This document shows, one piece after another, positions 42,713 to 53,040 of a stretch of 64,000 bases of DNA (its first letter is position 1; each line of letters starts with the position of its first letter). The position numbers and the translations under genes are program-made. Source of the stretch: Cycas panzhihuaensis (Eukaryota; Cycadophyta); the NCBI GenBank assembly GCA_023213395.1, contig CM041465.1, positions 59,899,741 through 59,963,740 on the forward strand, in the 5' to 3' direction. The notes beneath the pieces were generated by a model. It was not told the DNA's origin, searched no databases, and saw nothing but the letters and a program-made list of their open reading frames with translations.

Positions 42713-44788
42713 GGTGGTGTGAAAAGATGAATAAGAGTGATGTATATAAACGTGTAGGAAAATGCACTAAGTAGAAGAAGGTGGAGTCACTGACACTTGT
42801 GACAGGTCTACCTGACGCAATAGGGAATAATGAAGTAATGCAATGTAAGATGTGGAAGCAAAGAGATCACAAATAAGTATGTGATGTAAGTGATCTAATC
42901 AAGATAAGTGAGAAGGCATATATAGAAGCCGGCATGTGGGTGCACACAACTGATAACCAAAGTGATGTAGGATGTGTAACAAACCCAAACCTCTAACTTG
43001 TATCCAAAGTAGGTGAGGTGTCGATGCCTAAGGGGCTTCCAAGATACGTAATTAATGGCCTTCACCATGAGCACCGCATCGTTCCTTGGTGATGAAATCC
43101 AAGTAAGCGTGGAGCCAGTCACCGGCCCTCACCCGTTCACCAATGAGCGATATACTCTCAAGAGAAGTACGTGTATGTCCCACGGCTATGACGGATATTG
43201 GCCCAGCTAAATTAATTATCTTGATTAAGGGTTTTCGGATGGTTATCAAGATAATCCCTGATTGAAGGCCGTAGGTATGGCTAACCTGTCCCTCCACCAC
43301 TATACCGGTTATGACCAGACCCAGTATGAAACTCACACCTCTCTTAGGGCCTGGACTTTGACCAACCTTGGTCTATTTCAACCAAGGCGAGTATGCGCAC
43401 AAGTCAAGAACTGGCGGTATAAAGTCGTCGAGATGAGTTGATTTTAAGGAAAGTGCTCTTGTTCTCGGATGTCATGTAAAAATCACTGAAAACTGAATGT
43501 AAATGCTCCACTTAAGTGTTGTTGCTGTGTCAAGTGTAGTGATGACGTGTCCACCTAGTGCCCAAATGGCACTCAATGAAGTCTCCAAGTGCATGCAACC
43601 ATTAAAATCATACACATGATGAGCCAAATCATCGGATATTGCTCCGATCCAGATGATTGGCTTTACAAAGGATTTAAGTACCTTGTTCTTTTTACAAAAG
43701 GGCCAAAATAGGCCTCTACAAGCCACAAAGGCTATAAATGTCTTTAAAAAACCCCTTTTACATACAATAACTTTTCTTTTTTTTTTTTTTTTAAAGAAGG
43801 GGAAAAAAAAAAAAACTAAAAATTTGACAAATACAAGGTACGTTGAAAATTCAAATTTTCAGCAAACTAGGTCTGCTGTTGGGCAGACTGTACTGTCTAT
43901 TGTACCACTATATGGCACAAATTTCAAAAATTTTTCAAAAAATTAAAAATTTCTAGATTTGCTGGCCTTCACCTACACTTTCCAAATATACAAAAATTTT
44001 TGAAAAATCTTGTCAAAACAGTAAAAAGCCAGCTTTAACTCATGGCCAAAATGTACTAGAAAACCTAAAAATTGTCATAACTTTTCAACAGAGCGTCAAA
44101 TTCATGTGAGACCTGTCCCAAATGATAGATCGGGACGAGGAGATCCAAAACCAGACATAAATAGGAAAAACTCCTCGATTTTTGTAGATCCGAGATTTTT
44201 AAATTTGGAGAATGGCTGCAAAAAGTGCTATTTGACCCCTTTAAACTCAAAATCCCGCGTCGCTCCAGAGACAAAAGTGCTTAGGAGGCCAAGACGCACC
44301 CATCGTGAAATTTCGTGTGATTCTGACACTTTGATTTTTGGTCGCATCACAGTACTGAAATCCATCTGCATCGCATCCGCATTTGGCTTTGATTTTATAC
44401 TTTAAAATCGCCTAATCGATGAGAGTCACTAATTTCTTCTTCGCAACCTTGAAATCGACTTTTACTACAAAAAGGGCCAAAAATAGGCCAAAATGCCGAT
44501 TTGGGGCTCAAAAGTCGGCTGAAAATTGCTATTAGTTGAGCAATTCCTCGTGCTCCTTTAGGCCCGCAAATAGGTTGTTTTAAGCGACCACACTCCTTCC
44601 TCTTATCTCGAGAAATAAAATAGTACAACAACATATAATTTTGTACTAAAAATCTGTTATAAAAAGAGCTTTAAAAAATGGATTTTTTTTAAAAATCTCA
44701 ACTCTTCACTTCACATGAATGGTGAAGAAGAGGAGAACATAGCTTGCAATCTCCTTGCAAGTGAGTGTGGCACTAGGATCCACCCAAT
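42713..44788 (-). other. E7 leader
   Basis: About 2 kb without a recognisable gene. It includes a homopolymer-rich stretch (T run then A run) near 43778-43816 and a GC-poorer segment after it. A long leader is also seen in E1, E2, E6 and E9. Confidence 0.6.
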
Positions 44789-45170
44789 GGCTCTGATACC
44801 ACTTGTTGAGGGAATGGATCTAGGGATCTAGTGCACTAACACTACACAATGGCAAATAGTGGAGACAAGCACAATGTACTCAACAAGAGAATGCTAATAG
44901 CTTGAGCTCAAAGAGGAGAAGTGTAGAATATGATCACTCTCCATGTAATTTCAACTTATATAATGAGGATGCTCATTAGGGTTTGGAATTTGAGTTTTCC
45001 CTCCCAATGACATTCAAATGAGATTACATGAAATTACAATGAAATGAACTTTATGTCATTTCACTTAAGTGACTTAGGCATAGTCACCTTATCCTAAAGT
45101 TATAAACATAAAAGTGACTTTATCTAATTCTAACTTCATGAAATGACCATGTGACATTAACATCGTCACA
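44789..45170 (-). repeat. E7 5' LTR (44804-45170) with primer site (44789-44801)
   Basis: LTR copy of 37390-37756. On the minus strand TGGTATCAGAGCC follows two bases after the LTR end, a perfect initiator-Met-tRNA site. Confidence 0.94.
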
Positions 45171-45175
45171 GGAAG

Positions 45176-45804
45176 TTGTTACAGGAGATGACGAGAAGCC
45201 ATAATGGACCAAATTGAAGGTGGCATGGTGTGGCACAATATGGCATGACATGCAGAACAGGAACCTAGAACACTGGCATTCATTAATTTGCTAGTAATTG
45301 ATGAGTTGAGTACTCATCTTTATTTGTTTGCATATGATGCAAGAAAACTCTTAAGGATTTGTTAGAGTCTTAATACTTGCTTTACTCTTGAAAAATATCT
45401 ATCCTCTATCTCTCTTCATCTGCAAGGAGACAAGTGATTTTTGTTGCTAGATTGTGGAGTACATCACTCTTATCAACCTGCATGAGACTTATCATACCTT
45501 TGTGATAGGATATCTACCTCAACCTCTTTCATTTGTGAGTTGGGTAGCTTATTGCTATAGCATATTGTGTTATGGTTATGATAGTTGTAGTGTTGCGGTG
45601 TTAATGAAAACACCTAACAATTCTACAAAGCAGTAGTGACTTGGAAAATAATAATAGTGTATAGAATCAAGCACGATATCGTATGCCAGGATTATGACAT
45701 TTATAGAAGCAAGACAATGAGCATGATTTTCACACATTGATGATCACAACTTGTATATACTACATGAGGATAATGAAATCCTCTTTGGTAGCTTTGTACA
45801 GGTC
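45176..45804 (+). other. E5 internal segment after E7
   Basis: No domain could be assigned. A 60-codon frame at 45454-45636 shows no family motif. Confidence 0.5.
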
Positions 45805-46105
45805 AACTGCAAAGGCATAATCAACAACAAGATGTGGATGACACTTAATTCTGGTTGATCCTACTCAAAAACAGGATGTGCATTGACCACTTAGTCCTCG
45901 TTGATCTCTTGCAACATTAAAAGTTGAATCAACAACAGGATGTACATATTTGACACTTAGTTCTTGTTGGTCTTAACCAACAACAAGATGTATATAAACA
46001 CTTAGTTCTAGTTAGTTTCTTGTAGCAGTAAAGGCCTAATCAACAACATGATGTGCATTAGCACTTAGTTCTAGTTAATCTCTTGGAGCAGTAAGAAGTA
46101 TTTAA
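45805..46105 (+). repeat. Second tandem-repeat array in E5 (about 4 units)
   Basis: Units of about 70-80 bases recur with the pattern AATCAACAACAGGATGTGCAT, then CACTTAGTTCTTGTTGATCT, then CTTGCAGCAGTAAAAGGCC (consensus parts; individual units vary). They begin near 45820, 45933, 45985 and 46030; a partial unit precedes them. There is no similarity to the first array. Confidence 0.7.
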
Positions 46106-46159
46106 TAGTTTCTTTGTCTTCCACCAAGGTAATATACAAAGCAACAATTACAGAATCCT

Positions 46160-46440
46160 TGAAGCCATTTTGGGCTTAATCAACTTCTTAACCACATGCG
46201 ACTTTTACAATTGTTCAACGACAACTAAGGTGCCTTCTACCTATAAAAGAATTGGGTTTCCTTAACAGATTCAAACATATGGAAGATGACCATCATTCTA
46301 TTCGATAGCAAGTGGAATATGGCATAATTGAGTTGATGTATTGTCCCTCAAAATATCAAGTGCTCACTTAGACTTTGGGTTGTGAGAAGTTTGAGAGACT
46401 TAATACACTCATGTTTATGATAGGAAATGAACTTAACATT
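46160..46440 (+). pseudogene. E5 RNase H tail (Copia)
   Basis: One frame near 46285-46430 reads DDHHSIR, a stop, then QVEYGIIELMYCPSKYQ, and further on LGCEKFERLNTL. This is the conserved C-terminal end of Copia RNase H, which in intact relatives reads like H.IR..V..G.IEL.YCPT..Q. The catalytic N-terminal part is missing. It is the only coding remnant of E5 and shows its Copia origin. It lies just upstream of the polypurine tract at 46441-46449. Confidence 0.8.
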
Positions 46441-46449
46441 ATGGGAGGG

Positions 46450-46866
46450 TGTTGGAAATAATGTACATTCCCATTACATGTTCATTAAGTTCATTTGATT
46501 TCATGTAATTAGAATATTTCCTCACACAGAATATTCTAAGTGAAAGAATATTCTTAGTGAGAATATTCTTGGTCAAAGTCATTAATGTGTTTGTTAGTAG
46601 AAGTCAAAGACGGTTGAACCATTAAATGTGGCAGTTGATAGCCTACCATATTTTGAGGGAGTAGTTAATTAACCATTATGATATGGTTAAAACTAATTTC
46701 TATCTTTGGTACATATGTAATCTATATATATTATGTACTCTATTATGTTTTCTAATAAGAGAGATTGTTGGAGAGTTGTGATACGTTAGTGAATTATCAT
46801 CTCTTGCTAATATTCTTGCATGTTCTTTATGCTAAGTGTCCTACTCCTATCGACTCTCTTCCAACA
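46450..46866 (+). repeat. E5 3' LTR (417 bp)
   Basis: Copy of 30640-31040, preceded by the polypurine tract ATGGGAGGG (46441-46449) and followed by ACTAA (46867-46871). It contains a 17-base extra AAAGAATATTCTTAGTG-type duplication near 46545-46565. Confidence 0.92.
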
Positions 46867-46871
46867 ACTAA

Positions 46872-47906
46872 CACAGGGAGCTGCCAATGAAGTTTGCAAA
46901 CCTGCCAACAATGAGCGAGAGACACGTATAGTCACCAAATAGGAGCACAAGTCACAAAGAGAATGCCAAAAGCCACCAACAACCTGCCTTCAGGAGAAGA
47001 TGCACCCAACCACGAAGAAGTAGACCTTCGGTTGAAAACATTGAAGCACCCAACCACATGAGCAAAATAGAGTTGTCAATTAAGAGTGAGAACTACCAAT
47101 CAGTGATTTCAATGCCAACAAAGGGGATGTCCAACACAGAGTGTAGAACAGAGCCAACAATGCCCAAGAGGAGACAACCACTAAATAAGAGCAGCAATAG
47201 TCGCTAAAAAAAATTTAATTCTTCTTCCCTGCTAATCTGACACAAGTTGCATATATTTCATCCCCTCTACAGTGAAAAAAATTGCAATATTTTTAAATAT
47301 TCAACCTTCAAACTAAAAAATTTAGAACACTTCAATATCAAGCCCACAATTAAAAAAAATTCAAAATTTGATTTTTGAAATTTGAGAACAAAAAAAGGTT
47401 ACCCTCCTTTGGATCACCTTTGTATGGCAAAAGTTGTCACCAAAGTGAAGCAAGCCAACTTTCCTCTCTAAATCCTTAACTCTAAACTACGATGCCAACT
47501 ATAGAAAAATAGATCTAGCGAGGATAAAAGAAGGAAAGCATAAGAAGAGCAACAAATGACTAAGATTCACAAGTACATTAAGCACTAAGCAAATGGAAGA
47601 GGTAGAATTGTTCTACACTCCAATAACACTTGAATTAGTCTTGCAACATAACAATACACTCTTCTCTACATGTCAACTATGAGAGAATGGTCTCATTATA
47701 TAGATGAGAGAGCTCCTCTTAGGGTCTTTGCATGTTTGACAAGTGTCAAACATGCATGGACTAGTACGTCCTTATAAATGACCACTCAAAGAGAGGACAA
47801 AGGGTCTTTGACCCACTTAAGTTACAATATAAAGTTACATCACTAGAAAAATGCACACTTATACGTATAATACTTAACCCAATGATAAAACATAAAGATT
47901 CTAACA
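46872..47906 (-). mobile_element. E1, right portion: leader and 5' LTR (about 47498-47906)
   Basis: Bases 46872-47490 continue the E1 leader; TTGGATCACCTTTGTATGG near 47410 matches the end of the E9 leader (TTGGATCACCTTCGAAGAG near 54932). On the minus strand TGGCATCGTAG precedes the LTR as a worn primer site (47487-47497). The LTR ends GATTCTAACA at 47906 and resembles the E9 LTR in AATACTTAAC, CAAGTGTCAAACAT and similar parts. Its partner LTR is outside the window. Confidence 0.7.
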
Positions 47907-48835
47907 ACAACGAAATTAGGGAATTAAGCACAAAGAAGCCTACAAGTCTATGAGGAGAAGCATTAAATAAAAACTCAAAGGGAAGAAATGGCCCAATTAA
48001 AACTAGAAGTTAAGAAAAGTAGGAAGACAGGGAAATCAAATAAAGAAGCAAAACCTAGCACCAGTAGAAGAATGAGAACAAGTGTAGATGTGAGATGGTA
48101 CCCCATTTGCAAATCGACAATGCCCAACTTGCATGATTGTCATTATAATGGCCACCATAAAAATAAGCAAGGTAGAGATGAAATTAGGTCATCATACTTG
48201 ACTAAAACAACACTTGACCCACGAAAGAAAAAGAAACCTACAGGTAGATGCCTATTTTGTTTCAAATTTAGGCACTAGAGGTTTGAATGTGCTTACGAAA
48301 AGGTGGGTGACAACAGTACCATGTATGTACAAAGTGCAGGCCATGCAACCATCTAATAGAAAACTACCCTCTAAAAGCAAAATTAGCCAACCTAATATCA
48401 ATAGTCCCAAACCCATCCAAATATATCAATCTCCAAACCAGAAGTAGATTAACCATGGAATCAAAGAAGGATGAGTTGGATTATCCCAATCTTAGACTGC
48501 AAGTTGATCATTTTGCAATGGCAAAAAGAAAAAAATCATTAAAAGCGACAACTAAAGAAGTAAAAGCCAACTACCCTACTCTACCTAGTCCCAAAATCAA
48601 GACTATGTATAGAAGAAAAGCATCTCCTAAGAAAAAAGAGATGGTTGAATCCTCAAGAGCTCTAATAGTGATACAATCCAATGAATTGTCCATCAATATA
48701 CTCAAGGAAGATGTCCCAAGAGCAATGGGATTGTTGAAAATTTTGCATTACAACTCCAATTAACAACCACATTGTCCTAGGTAATCCAATGGCTAGGGAT
48801 ACTGATGTTACAAGTATGCAGCTGCAAGGGGATAG
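47907..48835 (+). pseudogene. E8 gag remnant (Gypsy), interrupted by E9
   Basis: The open part 47988-48278 has a lysine-rich region and a worn zinc-knuckle pair: WYPICKSTMPNLHDCHYN (compare CHICEVDTHTTRDCFYN in E4), then RCLFCFKFRH, a stop, and RFECAYEK. The part 48455-48763 is a basic segment with TMYRRKASPKKKE. Resemblance to E4 places E8 in the same Gypsy lineage. E9 is inserted at 48836. Upstream, the E1 LTR ends at 47906, so E1 probably also sits in E8. Confidence 0.6.
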
Positions 48836-49411
48836 TGTTAAAGATGGCATTCATCCTTCATACCAATTGATGATGAACACAGCCCTTAGGATCTCACGGA
48901 GAGGAAGTTGGCTAGCATAGGAAGATGATTAACATCAACAATAAGTAGCTATGAATATGAGTACCTAATCAAGCATGAAGCAAATGAACTCAAGCACAAG
49001 AAGAACACAAAATATGGAGTAGGAATTTGTCCTTACTCCAAAATAAGCAAGATTGACTTGGATTCAAACTAGCAGCATAACAATACAATACTCACTCACA
49101 TGTTTAATACATGAGATTTGACCTCCTTATATAGAAGTGAAGGACCTTGGATGGTTAGATGTTTGACAAGTGTCAAACATTTAAGCTATGCTCTTTGCAC
49201 GTGGGACAAGTGTCCCTTGGGCTCTCTTTGTGAGCAAAAGTACATGAGGGTACATTGACCCTTAAGTCACAACATTGTGTCACTGGAAAGAATATGGGTG
49301 TGTACTTTATCACATTAGGTGATAAGTCACCCTTATGTAAAGTTACATAAAGTACATCAACTCTACAATATAAAACACAATACTTAACACTTAAACATAA
49401 AGGCCTTAACA
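48836..49411 (-). repeat. E9 3' LTR and polypurine tract
   Basis: Starts TGTTAAAGATGGCATTC and ends AGGCCTTAACA. Immediately inside, CCCCCCTTTATG is the complement of the polypurine tract AAAGGGGGG. Confidence 0.88.
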
Positions 49412-49439
49412 CCCCCCTTTATGTTTACAATGTTAAATC

Positions 49440-50960
49440 AGCGACCAAGACCTTCTTTGAATTTCTCAATTTTTTCTCTACCAAGGGGGTTGGTAAATAT
49501 GTCTGATAGTTGCCGGTTCGTGGGCCTGTAGAAGAGGTCGATCTCACCATTCTATACATGTTCTCTGATAAAGTGGTGATGGACCTTAATGTGCTTGGTC
49601 CTTGCATGAAAAACAGGATTCTCAGTTAACTTGAGCATTCTGCACTTGTTACAATATAACCCAGTGGGATGATTTTGCTGAAGTCTAAGCTCACTAAGAA
49701 TCCTCCTTAGCCAAATATCTTCGCAAACTATGTTGACTCCAACATTGTACTCTGCTTCAATGGAGAACAAGGTAACATTAGGTTGCTCCTTGCAACTCCA
49801 TGAAACAACACCTAAACCAAGGGTGAAGCAATATCTCGAGGTCGAGCGATAACGATCCTTGCATCCTGCCCAATCAGAATCTAAGAACCCTTCAAGGATG
49901 AAGTTCTCATTATGTGTATATTATAGGTCATGCTGCAATATGCCTTTGAGATATCTTAGCATACATTTTGTTACATTCCAATGCTTCTGATTAGGTTGAG
50001 ACATGTATCTGGAACAAATCCCAACTGCAAATGAAAGATCCGATCTAGTGTTGGTCAAGTAAATGAGACTACCCACTAGTTGCCAATATAAACGTAGGAT
50101 CTGTTGATGTTGCTTCTTCATTAAGTGATAATTTTGTTCCATTCTCCATGAGTGTAGGCAATGGTTTGCAATCCTCTATTCTGAATCGCTGTAAATGTCC
50201 CAGGAATATTTGACTTGAGAAATGAAGATATGACCTAATTGTTGCCACAACCTCCATGCCTAAGAAATAATGGAGAAGTCCAAGATCAGTCATCTCAAAC
50301 CTACTCTTAAGATCATCCTAAAGGACTTGTATTATCTTAGTGTCACTTTTAATGATTACTAAGTCATCAACATATAAAATGACAAAGACGACGTGGTTAT
50401 TCCTAACTTTTATATACAAGTTAGGATCTGATGAGGATTGACGATATGCATGTCTCAAAAAATAATCATCGATTTTTTAGTACCATGCTCGAGGACCCTG
50501 TTCCAATCCATACAAAGCCTTTCTAAGATGACAAACTAAGTGTTCTTTGCCATATGCAACATAACCAAGAGGTTGCTCTAAATAAACCTCCTCTTGAAGA
50601 TCGCCATTAAGAAAGGTGCTCTTCATGTACATCTAATAGAATGGCCACTTACATTGAACAACTAAGGCCAATATTAGTCTGATGATGTTCATATTTACCA
50701 CATGTGCAAAAGTCCCCTCATAATCAATGCCTTCCTTTTGTTTAAATCCCTTTGCAACTAGTCGAGGCTTATAATGCTCAATTGAACCATCAAATTAGAA
50801 CTTGGTTTTATCCACTCATTTGTAACCGATTGCCCGTTTGGTTTTAGGCAATTCTACTTAATCCCAAGTTCCATTCTTTTCAATAGAATGGATTTCTTCA
50901 TCCATGGCAACTTTCCACTTTTCACTTTCACATGTCTCCTCAAAAGTGGAAGGCTCATCT
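49440..50960 (-). pseudogene. E9 reverse transcriptase and RNase H (Copia), broken
   Basis: RNase H pieces: VEYNVGVNIVCEDIWLRRIL and LTENPVFHARTKHIKVHHHF in 49552-49770. Reverse transcriptase pieces: VVFVILYVDDLVII near 50350-50400 with both aspartates, MTDLGLLHYFLGMEV (50249-50293), and SLIYLTNTRSDLSFAVGICS (50000-50090). The N-terminal RT blocks lie at 50400-50960 with many stops. The RT order and motifs are normal Copia. Several frameshifts make the copy inactive. Confidence 0.85.
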
Positions 50961-52015
50961 ACACAAAGCACTTCAACTATAAGTGTATAGTTGATTAATT
51001 GTTGCCTCATCTTTGATGGACGTTTTCCTTCTATGACTTGACTATCCTGTACTGTCTAAGTATACCATTTAGGTAGCTTCTTTGTGGATGTAACTTGAAC
51101 ATCAATATCTAGGTCCTGTAATGGTTGATCAACAGAAGGGCTACTAGGATCAATTGGAGTTGTTGATAAAGATGGAGCTGAAGTAGATGAAGAAATGATA
51201 GGAGCGAAAGATGAACATGGTGTGGAAGATTGTGAGGAAAGGAAGTCCTCAATAATCTACTTGCCTTTGCCAAGAGGAGGATGGATGGATGTTGGTTCCA
51301 ACTCCTCTGTGTCCTTAACAAAGATCATGTCTCTAAATATATGCATCTTCTTGGCAATTGGATCATACACTCTATATGCTTTGTGGCTAATAGAATAACC
51401 AATGAAAATACATTTAAGACTATTATCATCCAACTTTTTTCTTTACTGTTGGGGAATATGCATATAAGCAGTGCACCCAAAAGTATGTAAATGGCTTACA
51501 ATTGATATTTTGTCAGACCAAGCCTCCTCTGATTTTATACCAGTGACTACAGTAATAGGGCTCTTATTGGCTACATATGTTGTACGGAATGCTTCTACCC
51601 AATAGGAAAGAGGACGCCCTTTTGCATGCATCATAACTTTGACTTTATTTGCCATAGTACTATTCATCCTCTCATATACTCCATTATGTTGAGGTGTGTG
51701 TGGAGAAATGAGTTGTTTTATGATTCCATGGTTTTTGCACAACTGATTCAACTTTCCTGAGATAAATTCACCTCTATTGTTGGATCTCAACATTTTGATT
51801 GAAAATTTTGACTCATTTCCACCTCAAGTTTGAATTCCTTGAATTTCTCTAATGCCCTAGATTTGTGCTTGATGAAATACACCCAAACCTTGTGTAAAAA
51901 GTCATCAATGACGGTGATGTAGTAAGGAACTCCCCCATGAGATGGTATGGACATGGGTCTACATAAATCAGTATGAACCAGTTGCAACGGTTGAGATGCA
52001 CGTCATGTTTTGCCT
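50961..52015 (-). pseudogene. E9 integrase (Copia), broken
   Basis: The part 51787-51987 has MQLVHTDLCRPMSIPSHGGV with the first aspartate and YYITVIDDFLHKVWVYFIKH. The part 51443-51793 opens MLRSNNRGEFISGKL; the second catalytic site normally reads RTDNGGEF, but here the Asp is replaced by Asn. It continues with SPHTPQHNGVYERMNSTM, which keeps the glutamate, and GCTAYMHIPQ. Bases 50961-51442 hold the C-terminal region and linker with stops. The loss of the second aspartate alone would inactivate the enzyme. Confidence 0.85.
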
Positions 52016-53040
52016 TTAGGAAAAGACTCTTAATGTTGTTTTCCCATTATGCATGCCTCACAAAAATATTTTAATGTTAATATCTTTGGAAGTCCAAACA
52101 CCATATTTTTGTTGAACATCATTTTGATGTTGTCTGGGCTCAAATGGCCTAGCCTGTTATGCCAAAGTTTCTCTTTGGTCATAGATTGAGTGATAGAATA
52201 TGATGGAGCAGTATCAAATGTAATATTCGAAGCATCCAATTTGTAAAGACCATGGTTTTCATGACCAATGGCAACCACTTGATCATTCTTATCACTAATG
52301 GTATGTTGTCCACCTTTAAACAATATGTTCATCTATTGTTTATCCAGTTGACTAATAGACAAGAGGCTTTTGTGCATAGAAGGTACGAAATAGACATCAC
52401 TTGTGGGAAATGTGGAAGTAAGGCGATATGGAGAATGAAAGGAGAAAATTTTGCCCACTCCAAATATCCAAATAGTCTCATTATTGCCAAAGTAATTGTT
52501 TGCCCTCTTCCTTCTTTAACATCATAGAGGAACTCTTCATCATCAGTCATGTGTCGAGATGCTCCCAAATCAATAATCCATGTACTATCACTTTGTGAGT
52601 TGTGACAAGCACAGAATAGCTTGTTATCAGTGATCAATCAATTGTTGTGGCATTGATTGCTACCTTTAAATCCCCCCTTCCTTTATGACCTCCTCGAAAT
52701 CCTCCTCGATTTAGTCTAGGGGGTTGTTGTTGTTGATTCTGCTATTGTCTTAGTTGTTATTGCCTTTGCTATTGTCTTGGTTGCTAGAATTCCTATTGCT
52801 ACTACATGTCAGATTACCTTTTTGGACACTCAGGTGGAATGTGGCCCATTTTGCCACAATAATGACACATGATATTGGCTTTTGATGTGCCAATACTCAA
52901 ATTCCTAAATTGTTTGCAAAGATTTTGCTTGAAATTCTTCTTGCCTTTGTACTTGACCGTGAAAGCTCTCGAAATAAAAGGTTCATTCTATTGTGAGTAG
53001 ATTTGCTCCTCCCACAGTAGAAGATCCACCTTTAAGCACA
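52016..53040 (-). pseudogene. E9 pre-integrase, protease and zinc knuckle; capsid deleted
   Basis: Pre-integrase at 52030-52332: LWHNRLGHLSPDNIKMMF and the zinc-binding CEACIMGKQH. Protease at 52329-52637: STWIIDLGASRHMTDDEEF, with Asp-Leu-Gly in place of Asp-Ser-Gly. The zinc knuckle near 52812-52865 reads CHYCGKMGHIPPECPK, perfect. Gag C-terminal sequence continues to about 53000 (FTVKYKGKKNFKQNL). Beyond it the sequence passes straight into leader; the UBN2 capsid domain kept in E1 is absent here. Confidence 0.82.

Larger units (their letters stand above)
37390..45170 (-). mobile_element. E7, young Ty1/Copia element (minus)
   Basis: The LTRs are 37390-37756 and 44804-45170, both 367 bp with 3 differences by eye. 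TSD GGAAG is at 37385-37389 and 45171-45175. It has a polypurine tract, a primer site and all Copia domains in order: gag, zinc knuckle, protease, pre-integrase, integrase, reverse transcriptase and RNase H. Several frameshifts and stops break the polyprotein. The low LTR difference makes it the most recent insertion in the window. Confidence 0.94.
30640..46866 (+). mobile_element. E5, non-autonomous Ty1/Copia element (plus), split by E6 and E7
   Basis: The LTRs are 30640-31040 and 46450-46866, with TSD ACCAA (30635-30639) against ACTAA (46867-46871), one mismatch. A perfect initiator-Met primer site and a 3' polypurine tract are present. Without E6 and E7 it is about 3.5 kb. It has no gag, protease, integrase or reverse transcriptase, only the tail of a Copia RNase H near its 3' end. 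It must have been mobilised by proteins of another element, or lost its genes by deletion. It also has two tandem-repeat arrays. The LTRs differ at about 25 of 400 positions plus one 17-base indel. Confidence 0.9.

Noticed and set aside
43653-43946. Plus-strand frame of 97 codons in the E7 leader
   Set aside because: It is mostly the translation of homopolymer T and A runs.
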